Part shown: piece by piece, positions 48,166-60,910 of the stretch
Layout: each line of letters opens with the position of its first letter
Numbering within the stretch: the stretch's first letter is position 1
DNA from: Coniferiporia sulphurascens
Taxonomy: Eukaryota > Basidiomycota > Agaricomycetes > Hymenochaetales > Hymenochaetaceae
Reading direction: 5' to 3'
DNA length: 64,000 bases
Assembly (NCBI GenBank): GCA_002794785.1
Contig: NBBA01000015.1
Span: 186,001-250,000 of the forward strand
Program-made: the position numbers and the translations under genes
Notes under the pieces: generated by a model
What the model saw: only the letters and a program-made list of their open reading frames with translations
The model's database searches: none
Told to the model about the DNA's origin: nothing

Positions 48166-49531
48166 TCTGATAGGAAGAGAGCTTGGCAAATTGTTAGAAT
48201 GGGATAGAAGAATGTAGGAAGGTGCGTTTAAATGGGTGAGATGTGTAGGGAATTTTGGTCGAGGGAGGTGGTATTGGTAGAGATGCAAGCCGCGAGCAGG
48301 TCACGTACAAGGTTGAAGCGGCTTTGGAATTATGTCAACGTCTTTTCCACTCCGCGAATTTCCTTTTTCGGTGTTCAATAAGCATCTTCCCATAAGTGCA
48401 TCGCCCGAATACGGCAATCATCCGGAGAAATGGACATCTACCTGCCCGGCCTTTGCGGCGAATTCTCGATCCACGCATGCGAGACGTTGTGAGTGCCCCG
48501 GAGCAAAGAAAATTATTCCGATTGAGAGCAACGGGTTAGCAAATCTTGAGCGAGAGATTCATGATGCAGATGAGCGGTGCTGACGCTTTTCAAAGGCCCT
48601 TTCGCCTTGTTTTGTGTAGAGAGAAATCAGGGGAAGGGATCCTGAGCCACAGACAGCACTGCCACATCAACGGACGCTTAACCAATCAAAACCTCAGGAA
48701 GCCGCCACAATTAGAAGTGCATTCCCGAAAAGGAACGCGAGGCATTTATTGTTCTGCGGCGCACGCGAGGCTTTGAGTCGGCAAGGGCCTTAGCAATCGC
48801 GTTCTCGACGCCGAGGGCTCTTGTATCAGTTCCTGTAAAACCGTAAGCTTATCCGTTGCTCTCTTTCCTTCAACCATCCCCTCCGTGGCACATAGTCCAT
48901 TGGGAGCGCAAGAACGCGACGCATATAATTCACTGTACGGACCCTTCAAAGGTATGACTGACGTCGTAAGTTCATCGACTTGCAAGCATCTCCTCAGGAG
49001 CGATTAGTCGAGCTAATTTATGTGGCAAAGCGTCGACAGAGCACTTCATCCTTATCGCATCTACATATACAAACCGACCCCGTTGCGCGGGAGCGCATAT
49101 TCAATACCTTTCTGACCAACATACTGAAGGAACACAGGGAGCAGTGAGCAAACTAGGTCGACTATTCCGAGTATTCTTGGCACTGACGCGCCTTTATCAC
49201 TCAGACAAAAGCATACATTGGCAGGAGCTGCCCCTTCCCAATCGACGTCACAACCGGATAGGCGACCCTCGCGGACTGGCTCACGAGAAGGGACCGACTC
49301 GCACCACCTCAGACTCAAGCAGGTAGTGACAGCCGAAAAGACTCGCAGTTCAAAAACACAAACGTGTTCGTCACACACGCGGACGGAACATACGAACGTG
49401 AAGCAGGAAGTCGCCCTTGAACGTGCAGATACTAGAAGTGAGTTTTGACTGGAAACTCAAGGGATTCTCTTGAACATAATACGCCATTAGAAAAAGGTAA
49501 CTCTCCAGCAAGAAATAGATCGGAAGAAGGC
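48166..49531. other. Region without a secure gene; possible upstream exons
   Basis: An 83-codon frame from ATG 48332 has no motif. Between about 49220 and 49438 an open frame (EVALERADTR near its end) could be spliced by an intron at 49439-49490 (GTGAGT..TTAG) into the frame of the following gene. I found no in-frame ATG for it. Confidence 0.4.
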
Positions 49532-50485
49532 ATGAGGCCAATCGCTGAGCTTTCGCAATTGAATTGTGGATATTCGAGGGCCACTAGACGTCCGGGCAGA
49601 ACCTCATGCTCGAATGCACTCGGAAGCGAGGGCGTTTCCGAGAGAGATCTCAAGAAGCGGGCTAAAAGGGAGGCTGAAAGGGAGAGGGAGACGATGCTGG
49701 AATATCTGGAAAACACAGTTTTCGAACACTCAAAAGAACTCGATACTCACACAGATCGGTTTGAAAAGATAAACGAGCACCTCCAGGACGTCGATAAAAG
49801 TGTTAAGGATATCATTATGGACGTGTGTACAGAGGCCAGGCGCCTAGGGTACGAAAACGAGGAACTCACTAGGATGAGGGCCGAGTTCAACAGAATGAAT
49901 ATGGAGTTGGATTCCATAAAGCGACGCATCGGTATGCTTCCCCCTATGCCTAATCCCTACCGACGCGCAGAAGATCCCCACGGAGCGCCGTTTGCTGTCT
50001 GGCGCAGGGACCCGACGAGGGCCGCGTGTCGTCCGCCCAACATCAATACACGGCGCGCGGCCAGATGTATTGATAGATCTCTTCCCCTCTTCACGCAATC
50101 GGTGTCTCCCAGCGAGATTTCGTTATCAGGACATTCGAAAGCGGTCAGAATAGACAAAGCCAGGCGGGAATGCGAGCGTCGTGGAAGAGGCGATGGGACG
50201 TGCGACGAAGCGGCCTCGGCTCGGACGAAGGGCAAAAATGGACAACACGGCTACGCGATAACGAATTCCAAACGAGCTCACGATGCGGATAGTAACGACG
50301 CCGAAACTCGGTCACCACCAACTAAACGATTGCGAAACCGGGATGGCTTTGACTGGATAGGGTTGGCTGCACACGGTGTAGAAGAGGAGGTCATCGAAAG
50401 CCGAGATACACCTGGCCTACACACATTGATGGACTCGCCATACATAGTAATACGAGGTAAACCTGGGGAGGACGATAGCGACTAG
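49532..50485 (+). CDS. Basic coiled-coil protein, unknown function
   Basis: An uninterrupted frame from MRPIAELSQLNCGYSRATRR (first ATG at 49532) to GEDDSD at 50485, about 317 residues. A basic segment (DLKKRAKREAERERETML) leads into a predicted coiled coil through ELDTHTDRFEKINEHLQ and LTRMRAEFNRMNMELDSIKR. The second half is Arg/Ser-rich with a possible nuclear signal (PPTKRLRNRD) and an acidic end. The basic-helix arrangement recalls bZIP factors, but the Asn/Arg signature of a bZIP DNA-binding region is missing. The frame continues upstream of the ATG, and an in-frame splice to an upstream exon exists, so the real start may be earlier. Family not recognised. Confidence 0.5.
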   Translation: MRPIAELSQLNCGYSRATRRPGRTSCSNALGSEGVSERDLKKRAKREAERERETMLEYLENTVFEHSKELDTHTDRFEKINEHLQDVDKSVKDIIMDVCTEARRLGYENEELTRMRAEFNRMNMELDSIKRRIGMLPPMPNPYRRAEDPHGAPFAVWRRDPTRAACRPPNINTRRAARCIDRSLPLFTQSVSPSEISLSGHSKAVRIDKARRECERRGRGDGTCDEAASARTKGKNGQHGYAITNSKRAHDADSNDAETRSPPTKRLRNRDGFDWIGLAAHGVEEEVIESRDTPGLHTLMDSPYIVIRGKPGEDDSD

Positions 50486-51122
50486 AAATTCGATAAAACA
50501 CGGACATGTATTACTTAATCTCTCTCCCTCTCTCTCTTTTTACGGCCTGTCTCGCTCTCGTTATTGAAGGAGAAATATCCGCAATAGTAATATTTAGCAG
50601 CTAACTCTATGGACCTACTACATGTCATAAACGTCGCCCGTGGGAACTCTTCTCCAAAATCATCGCACTATTAAAATGATTTTTATCTCTACAAATCAGG
50701 TCCGTCAGATGCTTTTTTGATTCTTCCTCGAATTATTGCTTAGGTGTTAAAGCGACACGATCACTTTTTCTCCTCGCGTTTCGAAATTCAGGAGTCGGTT
50801 TCTTGTGGCAGGATTTATGGTCATGTTCCATAACCAAAAACTAAAACACGCATATATAAAGATATATTACGTAATCAATGCCGCCTCCAATTTTCTGCCT
50901 AACATCTGCTCCGAGGCGTCATCAAGACTTGCTATCTGGCTCGTGCATCGGAAATCTGTTTACACTGTCGATACGCTGCATGAATTAACCAATTAACCAG
51001 ACCTGAATTCCACACAAAGCTCAACCAAAAGTGCTGTAAAACAGCTCGGCCATTGCACTTCGGACTGAAGTCACTGAACAACCCGAAAGCTCGTCCGGAA
51101 CCGCAATAATTCTTAGGGGATC
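50486..51122. other. Intergenic region with pyrimidine tract
   Basis: Contains a CT-rich tract at about 50518-50539 just after the stop codon, and otherwise A/T-rich DNA. No gene was recognised. Confidence 0.5.
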
Positions 51123-54100
51123 ATGAGGAGCCTCTCGATAGCAGCGACGCGCTCTTGGACTTTCCCTTTTACGAATATTCGATCTTCGGCTTTTGACGTC
51201 GAGCACAACTGCGCATATGTGCTCTCGGAAAGGCAGGGGCATACGCCAACTGACGTGGATATCGAGATATTCAAACTGGAGACATCTACATCTACAGAGG
51301 TTGGTCTTAAGATAAACGTCTGATTATACTTGAAATAAAAACTTGCCTCCCCAAGTGCAGGAGTATCCAGCGCCGCTTACCGCATTCTCCGTGCCCGCTC
51401 TCGCTGCGGGAGAGGAAGGGAAAGGGGGAGAAAGCCAGGCGATATCGTTTCGATTCTTGAGCGAGGTACAGTCGCTTGCGCTTATTACCTCGGGTGGAAG
51501 CATCGGGTTGGTTTCGTTAGATGAATCGCAAGCATGCGAGGTACGTTTTGAATTTCTCTTTATTTTGTGTCAACCTGACCAAATTCTAGTTCGAAGTCAT
51601 CGGTTCCATTGATGCAGGGATTGCAGCCGCCAGTTGGTGCCCTGACGAGTCGCTCGTGATAGTAGTCACGAAAGACAACAAACTACTCTTAATGACGAGC
51701 TCCTTTGATGTTCTCACCGAACAGCCTTTACTTCCCTCTCATGAGGGCGAGGCCCAGCAGGTGAACGTTGGATGGGGCTCCAAGCAGACCCAGTTCCATG
51801 GCTCGCTCGGCAAGGCTGCTGCGCAGGCTACGCCTGTTTCGTTAACGGCTATCGGGAGTAGTCCGGACGATGATACGCGTGTACATGTGTCATGGCGTGG
51901 TGATGGTGCGTTTTTCGTCGTGTCAGCACTTGAAACCCCCAAAATGGAGGACGGACGCATACATCGAGTTTTGCGTGTATATGACCGTCAGAGTGTGCTT
52001 CAGAATACAGCAGAGCCAGTTGCGGGTCTCGAGCATACGCTAAGCTGGCGCCCGAGTGGGAACCTTATTGCTGGAACGCAGCGTTTTGGATTCGAAGGGG
52101 GTGGTGCGGGAAAGGCTGGCCGGCACGACCTCGTGTTTTTCGAGAAGAACGGACTAAGGCATGGTCAGTTTACTTTACGAGAGGAGGAAGCAGAGAGAGG
52201 GGGCGAAAACGGAAGGAGATGGGGGTACAGAGTGAGGGAAGTACTGTGGAACGCGGACTCAAACATCCTGGCTATCTGGTTTGAAAAGGATGAAGGCGAT
52301 GCAGGTCGGTACTTTTCTTTCTCATTGGCTGTCTGTAACTTAGGATGGATTGCCTACATGACAATGTTTACAGTTCAACTTTGGACGACTGGAAATTACC
52401 ATTGGTGTGTTTTCCTTTTAAATTTACAGAACCAGCTTTTTATTCTACCTAGGTATCTAAAACAAGAAGTAATCGCTCCCAATAATGACGACGTGCCCGG
52501 ACGTTTTACATCTGTCACTTGGCATCCAGAAAACCCTCTTTGCTTGTTGCTTACTGCGTCGAGTACGTTCATTCATCCAGTTTAATCCGACCGCTGACGG
52601 GTACATACAGAATGCGTGTTGGAACGTGTGCTCGCTTGGGAAACGCACATCTCTCGCATCCAGGCACCTAAGGACTCCGGCTCCGTGGCCGTTGTCGATG
52701 GAGGTATGGCATACCTTCACTTGATCTGCGCATCTGATTTGTTTTTTCTTTCTTTCTTCCAAAGCAAACCTCCTCTTGACTCCATTCCGTGTTCAAAACG
52801 TCCCTCCACCGATGGCATCCTGCACGCTGCCCGTGGCAGACCATGGATCGGCTCGACCCCCTATCCATATTGCTTTTGCGCAAAACGCCGACTACTTGGC
52901 GGTGCTGAGTCACTCTAGTCGCGTTTCTATATGGGATCTGCACACTCGAATGGAGTTCGGGAGAGGAAAAGCCCTCATCCCTTGTGAAATATGTGCAATT
53001 GATCTTGGGCCTCCCTTCCTTGATTGCGAACCGAGGCAGCTATGTCTCTCGAAGACGTCTTCCTCGCCAGACGAGTTTCGGGTTACTTGTCTGGCGTCAA
53101 ATTCGGACGGCGATGTTATAATTGTCGCAGACATAATAGAGAAGACCAGTCAGGAACCAAAGAAGCTCGTTTTGCCAGGCAAACTCGGACGACTGGTAAA
53201 TGCAGACACGGGAATATACTGGCAATCGCAAGATGGGGAAATTTTCTCCGGTGGGTTTGTATTCCGTAACTTTTAATTTCGGCTCTAACGGTCTCCGTAG
53301 TTTCGACAGCAGAGGGACAACCTACGTCAATCGCACGATTTCCTTCCTTCTGCTTTTCAGCAGAATGCGTGTCTGGTACCATCTTCGTCGGCCGCGCGGA
53401 CTCGGGCAGACTTTTTTGCGCAACGCCCGGGTCAAAATCCGCGCATGTTCTCGCCGCAAACAGCACCTCTTACGCCATTGCAGCTGGTTTTGTGATTTTC
53501 ACTACCACAGCACATGAGGCATTCTTTGCACCCTTGGCGACATTGCAGACGCTCCTCACGAATCCAGTTGTGGAGTCATCGACTACTGACGGCTCGCCGC
53601 AATGGGAGCGTCGTCGTATAGAACGCGGTGCCCGCATAGTAACTGCTGTTCCGAGCACAATGAGTCTCGTCCTCCAGATGCCGCGCGGAAACCTCGAGAC
53701 GATCAATCCACGACCGATGGTTTTGGTCGTGGTGAAAGAAGACATTAATGCGTGCGTTGAGATACTTTCGTCCCAATCCAATGCTGATGAATGGTGCTGA
53801 TAACGTATATAGAAAAGATTACAAGAAAGCATTCGTGACTTGCCGCAAGCATCGAATTGATTTGAGCATCCTCGTGGAACATAGCCCCCCTGCGTTCTTG
53901 GAGAATATTGCATCCTTTGTGGGGCAGATCGAAGACGTCGATTACTTGAATTTATTCCTTACCAGTCTTGGGTACGTCCTTTTCCCCTTTCAATCTCCCT
54001 TTTTTATCTTTTGGCCTGATCGAGACCAACAGGCAATCCACGTTTGAACCAGCGAGGGTTTCCGAATACTGTGACGCTGTCCGTTGCGAACTCGAGTCTC

Positions 54101-56210
54101 GAGATCTTACAAAATACGTTAACTCGATCCTCACGGCGTACGTGGTAAAGAAGCCTGCCGATTATGAGGCAGGGTTGTCTCTGCTTTTGCGACTTCGCGG
54201 TGCGTATTTTTTTCTAAATTTCTCTCACCTCCTAAAGCTGACGAGCATATATGCTTTTCCTTGGTCGGACCCGAAATTGTCTCAACAGAGTTCAACTCCG
54301 AGCTCGTAGAAGAGGCTGTTAAATACATCATCTTCCTTGTTGATGCTGACAGGCTGTTTGACACAGCACTCGGAATGTATGACTTTTCACTTGTCCTGCT
54401 AATTGCTCAGCATGCACAACGTGTCAGTAATTTGTCTTCACTTTCTGCATTACCCCATGATCTAATTTCTATTATATGAATAGGATCCTCGAGAGTATCT
54501 GCCGTTCCTCCGCGAACTTCGGGCTCTGCCGAAATTCTATCAGAGACATAAGATAGACGATCATCTGAAGAGGTACTCGAGCGCATTGAAGAACCTGAAC
54601 CTTGCAGGTGGGTTATCATCGCCCGTATCTTAAAAATATTTTTCTCTTCGGGTTTTCTCATTAAATTGCATCACACAGGGGCGGAATACTTCGAGCAAGC
54701 GCTGTCCTATATTGAAAAGCACAGGTTGTACCACGATGCCTTGTCAATCTGGAAGGACAACGAAGAGGACTACAAGGTGAGAATCCTAGACTAATTGAGC
54801 GGAGAAACCGTGTGACCGACAAAGCTTGATTTAGCGCGTTCTCGACATTTACGGCGAGCACCTTTTCGAACGTCGTGAATTCAGACAGGCAGCACTCGGT
54901 AAGTCCGGCCGTCGAGCTCCTTGTCCAATAGAGTATAGTCTCTAACATAACCTCTAGTTTTTGTCGATGCGTCCAGGCCTCCGAAAGCGCTCGTTGCTTA
55001 CGAGCGTGCTTTGCTCTGGCGTGAGCTTTTTGAGCTTGCGGCTCACGAAAATACAGAAGCGGACGCAGTCCAAGAAATGGCTCATCGAGTGGCAGGTAAT
55101 TTGCATCGCTGTCAGATCATCCTCACGGTTGGCTCACTAGGCGGACAGATGAGCTCTGCTCGAAAAAGAGATTTGATGAGGCAGCTCGCGTGTACTTGGA
55201 TTACGCTGATAACGTCAGACAATGCATTGGCGCTCTCGTACAAGGGAACATGTTCTCGGAGGCCCGTCGTCTGGTACGGTATCCTCTTTATCCTCTCTCG
55301 AGTTTTAATCGAAACTAACTGATGTATAGATTGCATTACACAAGGAGCCGTCGCTCATCACGGAAATTATACACCCAGCAGCATTCGACAGTCGGAATCA
55401 AATTTCAGAGGACATCGAAGAGATGAGAGGTCAGCTCCAGAAGCAAACAGAGCGTCTGAAGGACCTGAGGGTTAAGAAGGTTGAAGAGCCAGGTATATTT
55501 TGGACGTCCGTTTTTCATTGTTTTTAGCTCATCGTCCATAGATGCATTTTATGGGATCGAGGATGATCCAGCTTTACACAGTGTAGATGTCATGACAGAC
55601 GTCTCAATGGCACCAACAGCGTTCACGCGGTATACCGTTGCGCCTACGGCCACCTCCAAAGCTTCAAAGCGAGTTTTTGTCTTTTACTCCCGTGTAAGTG
55701 TATACTAACTTATAACACAGACGGACATCGCGCTCGAAAAGGAAAATGGAAAGAAAAGTCGGATCGGGCAGGAAAGGTACTATCGATGAAGAGGAGTACC
55801 TCCTCAAATCTATCGGAAAACTGGTGGCTCGCTTCGACACAATTCAAGGCATGTGTATCCGATTATGATTATGTCATTTGATTGACGGGCCTATATCTGT
55901 AATTTTTTTAGGTGACACTGCCAATCTGCTCCCCCACCTTCTTCAATTCACTCCCGAACATCGTGACGAAGCGCGGAGTCTGCAGAAAGAAATGACTGCC
56001 TTCAGGACGGAGCTGCAGTCCGCACTCGATGAGATCTGGGTCACCAAGTTCGAGGAGTCCGGAGAAGGTCTTCTTATCCCAAGCGCATCTAGCTGGGCAG
56101 AGAGGATGGAAGAGAAAAAGAGGGATAGGAAGACCGCCGTGGAGAGCATATTAAAACCAGAGGCACGAATAGCCGAAGGAGAATGGAAAGTAGAAGTGTT
56201 GGATATTTGA
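51123..56210 (+). CDS. ELP1: Elongator complex subunit 1 (IKI3/ELP1)
   Basis: Scaffold subunit of the Elongator complex, which modifies wobble uridines of tRNAs in the cytoplasm. The start MRSLSIAATRSWTFPF is at 51123. The N-terminal WD40 propellers show FLSEVQSLALITSGGSIGLV, AGIAAASWCPDESLVIVVTK, LHTLSW-type blades such as LEHTLSWRPSGNLIAG, REVLWNADSNILAIWFE and FTSVTWHPENPLCLLL. Later exons include HRIDLSILVEHSPPAFLENI, KYVNSILTAYVVKKPADYEA, EYLPFLRELRALPKFYQRH (spliced near 54490), YEQALSYIEKH-like sequence near 54690, and PPKALVAYERALLWRELFEL. The C-terminus has LLKSIGKLVARFDTIQGD, LLPHLLQFTPEHRDEARSL and SALDEIW, ending VEVLDI at 56210. More than a dozen introns interrupt it. Order and length agree with the family; the other Elongator genes are not in the window. 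Confidence 0.93.
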
Positions 56211-58209
56211 TGTAGAATCATAAAACGTTTAAAAAGTGTAGCCTACTCTTTCTCTCTTGATTTATTTCCTTGGCATTTTTCAGACGCATACATTATGTAT
56301 GCATTATTAGAATACCGTGACGATTGTATGCTTGCCGCTCACCGCGTGCAATAATATTCAGGGGGTGAAAGTTTGCTGGAAGTACAAAGGTTCGGGGGTC
56401 GTCGATGGCCTAGGTACGGAAATGAATAGCATCCATGTGGGGACGACTCGCAGCTCGGAACAATGCACTAAGTATAAGAGGATCCATCGGGGAAGCTGCG
56501 CCTTTTTGACTTGTCAGCACTTCGTTAAGGTCACATTCCGCGTGCAGCTAGCACAAAGAATTCTTGGACTGGAGTGTGGCAACTCTCTAAGGTGGCACGA
56601 GCAATAGAGCTTGTTCTCAGAATGAATAGAGAATGTTGGGAATCGAATACCAGGAACACTCTATATTCCTATACTCTTCAAGCGTGGCGTGCCGCGGAGT
56701 TTTGATTTTGCCTACCGGTAGTAAAAGTAACCTGAGTTAGTACTTCCCAACGAAAACTTCCGTTTACTTCTGTCGACACTATTTTTGGTTACTATCTTTT
56801 GCATAAACTAGGTTCAAGCAGACATCATTAGGTCCTTGTAATCAAGACTTCAGCTGCCGCAAGCTGCGCAGTTAACAAGAATGGGCACATGACGATCATT
56901 CGCTCTCGACTCGTACACTGGAAGACACGCCGACGCACCGTAAATTTGAAGACGGAAGAATATTTATGAATACATATTCTGCCGTTCGTCTAAACTGCAG
57001 GCGTAGTGGACGTAGTACTGCATAAAAGACATTTTGTTTCACGGGTTTATTAAGTAATTGGCAGTGAAATATCTGCATGTCTGAGGTAGCATGGAACTTC
57101 CCTTTTTGTTAAAATGTCTTTTTATGCTGATTCTGTTTATCCAAGACTTTTTCGTCTAGTCCTGCAAGGGGTGTACTGTATACAAGTCGCCGTCGTGCAT
57201 GCATTTATATTTTCAAGAATCGGAGTCAGAAATATTTACCATATAAGGAAGGGAACTTTTCTCTCCAACCTGCCGGCCGAGTTCAGTGTTGACACAACAT
57301 TTCGTCCAGAAAACCTATTTTCCGACATTTCTGCAGAGAACTTACCCTTCGCCATCGAGTCCCATTTACCGTCATGCTTTGATATAGATCTTATCTTGTT
57401 CTTTGGCCCAAATTACCTGCATCTGGTGACCGGTCGCGATTTTAAGTTACAACGGCTTGCCTGCCCCAACTTGAAATAGATTGTACCCACAATATCTCTT
57501 TTCAGCCTGAATTCTCATTTGTGAAGCTTCATGTAATTTCCAATTTTTTACTACCGCCAAGGCTCTGTAACTTAGAGGCGAAGCCGAAAAAATGGGGCGA
57601 ACTAAATACAGGCATGTCTTACTTTTTTTTGCTTTAAATGACCTGAATCCGAAATCTAAAGTCCCCCCGTATGACGCGCAATAGCTAGTGAACGTGAATT
57701 CAAGAACTCCGTCGACTAAGGCGCCGCAACTACTCACCAAGCCTCAAGAGGATACTTGGTACCCATGCCGGGGATTTGTCGGGACACGAAGACTTGCGAA
57801 CGACCGGATTAATGAAGGGGGAATTTCGAAAAGAGGCACTCCGTAGACTTTCAAAAAAAGCAGCAAAGATAGCACCCAGAATTTCAGCCAAGGTAGAAAA
57901 AGTGGAGGGGGTACTTGATTGCTGTTGAGTTGTCGGCGGTTCCGAAGGGGAATATTGGGCGTCGGAAGCGGTTCGGCTTGGATGATCGACGCGAACCAAC
58001 TCTGCCACTGCCCTTTTGCGACGGTCCGGTTCAACTTAAACTTGTACACTCTCTTTTGACTCGGAGCCGTGCTTGCTCAAATCGCATCGGATTGTCTGTT
58101 TCTCCGTTCCAAGTCCCCTCTAACGGCCTATTGGGCACACTATAGCGCGTGCCCTTATCGCGTCTCGGATTTTTATCGGCGTTCTCAGCACTGAGCGACC
58201 ACCGGCGGG
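56211..58209. other. Two-kilobase region without a secure gene
   Basis: An ATG-initiated frame of 121 codons at 57114-57479 (+) has no recognised motif. On the minus strand 57730-58049, two frames of about 90-100 codons overlap (one starts MYKFKLNRTVAKGQWQSW at 58049) and may be parts of a small spliced gene. Neither is supported by family similarity. The last part is the lactonase promoter. Confidence 0.4.
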
Positions 58210-58216
58210 TATAAAA
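58210..58216 (+). promoter_or_regulatory. TATA box for the lactonase gene
   Basis: TATAAAA lies 52 bases before the ATG at 58268. This favours that ATG over the downstream one at 58388, provided transcription starts about 30 bases after the box. Confidence 0.5.
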
Positions 58217-58267
58217 TACTTCACCTCCGTCGGGGCAGCCGTATCACCTTGTTTCCCAGTGGTTTTC

Positions 58268-59715
58268 ATGGGTACAGTTTCCAGCAGCCTCGTGGCTGCT
58301 TTAGGCTCGCTCATCCAGTCGCTTTCCAGGACATTCAGACCTTCACGTATCATAGATCCAAAAATCCAGAAACACAGGAACGGCAGCATGCTGTACCGCA
58401 TTCTCGTCGCGTCCTACACCGATGCTGTGTACACACTTGTCTTTGACCCGTCCAAACCCGCAGATGCAGCGCTGTCTCTTTCCTCCACACTTACTGTTGG
58501 ACACCATCCATCGTGGTTGGAGTGCCACCCATCCGACCCGACGCTCGTGTTCACAGGCCTTGAGCAGGACGACGGTCGTCTCCTTGCCCTGAAGTATGAT
58601 GCGAATACAGGAGAAGGGAAGGTTCTTACAAATGTCTCAAGCGGTGGGAGCGACCCTTGCAATATCCTTGTTACAGAGGATGAGGTTCTCGTGGGGAATG
58701 TACGTTCCGCTTTCGCTCTCTTTCTTCCGGGTTTAGTAGGTTGACGCGTTCATTTCTCATATATAGTACTCCTCCGGGACAGTCGGGGTCTTCAGCCTTT
58801 CCTCCTCTTCCGGCTCTGTCGTCTTAAAAGAGACTCAACCGCCCTTACAGTTCTCCGGAAATGGACCGTGCACAGAGCGCCAGGAAACCTCACATCCGCA
58901 CCAGGTTTACTTGGCACCTATCTGGTCAAAAGATGGCGCTGTTGCTTCTACGGAACTTTTGGTTCCCGACTTGGGCGCTGACAAAATCTGGAGACTAAAC
59001 AAGAGCAATATTAATGGCAAGTGGGAGAAGAAAGGAGCAGTGGAACTCGACAAACATCGTGGTGGAGGACCGCGGCACGTCGTAGTTCACGGTAGGTTAA
59101 CACTGTTTGGACTCGTCGACTCGCAGTTACCCAACAACTTGATATTTTTCTGTTCATCTCCTTCTGTGCATAAAATTCTGACCTATTCCTCACTTTGTAG
59201 ACGCCAAACTCTATATTCTTCTTGAACTGACGAATAAACTCATCGTGCACGACTTTCCCCCTCTTGCCCAAGAGCCGTCTAAGGGGCCCAACTTCCTAGC
59301 CGAAGTCACTTTGCCTATGCCTTCGGGTCTCCCCCCTCTGACCGTTCTCGCCTCTGAACTTCTCCTCCCGCCTACAAACGCATCCTTCCCTTCTCCTCTT
59401 CTTTACGCGTCTCTCCGAAACGATCCACGTGCTCACAAAGACGGCATATCCATTTTTTCCGCGTTGTCTAGCGAAAAATCGGGGGATACCGACGGAGTTG
59501 AGATTGTGGACACAGTCTATACGGGACTCGAGCACCTCCGTGGTTTCACGTTTTTCGGGCCTGACCTTCGCTATGTCGTAGCAGGTGGTGTATTTGGTGG
59601 CGGCGTGAAGATATTTGAACGCACGGATGGTGAACGGAGCATGAAGGAGGTTGCACATCTTCCTGCACATGATGGGGGGGCAGGGCTTGCGCCAACAGCG
59701 TTTCTGTGTCTTTGA
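58268..59715 (+). CDS. Lactonase-type seven-bladed beta-propeller protein
   Basis: Member of the lactonase family that includes 6-phosphogluconolactonase and fungal 3-carboxymuconate cyclases. From 58388 the typical start of the fold is seen: MLYRILVASYTDAVYTLVFD, then HHPSWLECHPSDPTLVFTG, NVSSGGSDPCNILV, and after an intron YSSGTVGVFSLSSSSGSVV. Later blades include LLVPDLGADKIWRLN, HRGGGPRHVVVH, YILLELTNKLIVHDFPP, LYASLRNDPRAHKDGISIFS and HLRGFTFFGPDLRYVVAGG. It ends GLAPTAFLCL at 59715. The RHVVVH block and GGG signature fit the family. Starting at 58268 adds about 40 residues, rich in Ser/Arg/Ile, that could be a mitochondrial signal (inferred). The exact substrate is unknown. Confidence 0.85.
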
Positions 59716-60132
59716 GGTCGAAGGAGTGTTTCGGCTGTGCGACTAGTGTAAAGAATAAATCAGATATCTACAGGCTTTAAGGTGTTTACACTGAAAAAAC
59801 CCCATCGTCAGGAACCCCACGTCACAGTGATACGTCAAATTGCCTAACACGCATATTGTACACTGGGGTACTCTCAGATAGGAGAATAATAAGCTTCAAA
59901 TAGAAAGAAGCCAATATCCTACTCAAGCAATTAGCGTTCCCGCAGAGAGAGCGCGGGTAAGGAGCTGAATATATTACAAAAGGTAGAACTAACAAACACA
60001 ATCTCACAACAGCTTGAGTACCGTGCAACTTCGCCCTACGGGCTAGTGTGGAATGTCCAAGAAGGCAGCTGGATTCGGAAGTATGACTATGGCATTTACT
60101 CGCGAAGCACGGAAGAGACTTCAGCCGTCGTA
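59716..60132. other. Intergenic region between convergent genes
   Basis: The shared 3' flank of the lactonase (+) and the CipC-like gene (-). No gene was recognised. Confidence 0.5.
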
Positions 60133-60610
60133 CTAGTAGACATTTACTGTGTCCTCCTCAACGAAACGCTCTTCCACAAGTTTCTTGACGTGCTCAGCCG
60201 CCTTTCGTTTCTCGCTCTCCCTCTTAGCAAACGGGATGACTTTATCTTCGACCATCTTGTCGATTCCACCGACTGCAGCCGAGATCATTATTTCCTGAGG
60301 ACTCCATTTTCGTCAGCAGTCTGAGCATACATAGAAAGGCACAATTGTAAAAACTCGCACCTGCATCTTCGACAGGCCCGCCTGGTTGTTATTTTTCCGA
60401 TGTGCGTCGTAGAGTTCCATGGCTGCAAAAGCCGCAGCCCCAGCTGCGACTGACCAGATAGGCGGCGTGGTGAGGGAAGTAAGGACGTATGATGGAAGAA
60501 AAGAGATTGAATTTATCACGAACGGGGATGGTCCTTGTGTTGGCCGCGACCCTCAGCTTCTTTGAATTCTCTGTAATTTGCCTCTGCTTCGCTGTGGTGA
60601 CTGCCAAACA
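60133..60610 (-). CDS. CipC/DUF3759-like small stress protein
   Basis: Small cytosolic fungal protein of the CipC type (DUF3759), first noted as antibiotic- or stress-induced; the biochemical role is unknown. The start MFGSHHSEAEANYREFKEAE is at 60610. After a short intron the core reads PIWSVAAGAAAFAAMELYDA followed by HRKNNNQAGLSKMQ. After a second intron it reads EIMISAAVGGIDKMVEDKV, then FAKRESEKRKAAEHVKKLVE, ending EEDTVNVY at 60133. The GAAAFxAM..Y..H helix and the Lys/Glu-rich terminal helix match the family pattern from memory. Length is about 120 residues, as expected. Confidence 0.72.
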
Positions 60611-60910
60611 TCGTGTAGTGTGATTTAGTAAAGGAGGGGTATTGGGCTCTCCACCTGTTATTACCGTCTCGTTATATACCTCCTAAGAGGCTTTCCGACA
60701 GTTAGCGGAAGTACATTCCTCACTTACTCCCCGGGAGCTGGACGACATCCGAAAATGAAACGCCGATAAGCTAGCACCAACACCTCTCGTGTTTTGGCAG
60801 AGCTTAATAGGCGGCGGATAGGTTCGTAAGTTAATCCATACTCTCACACTTTGCTAGCCAAAATACAAGTTCGATAGACATTTCGCAGATCAACACGATG
60901 GTATCTTTCC

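Noticed and set aside
49445..50485. bZIP transcription factor
   Set aside because: A basic segment leads into a coiled coil, but the conserved Asn and Arg spacing of the bZIP basic region is absent.
58120..58401. Minus-strand frame of 93 codons with proline- and lysine-rich sequence
   Set aside because: It overlaps the promoter and first exon of the lactonase and looks like a shadow.
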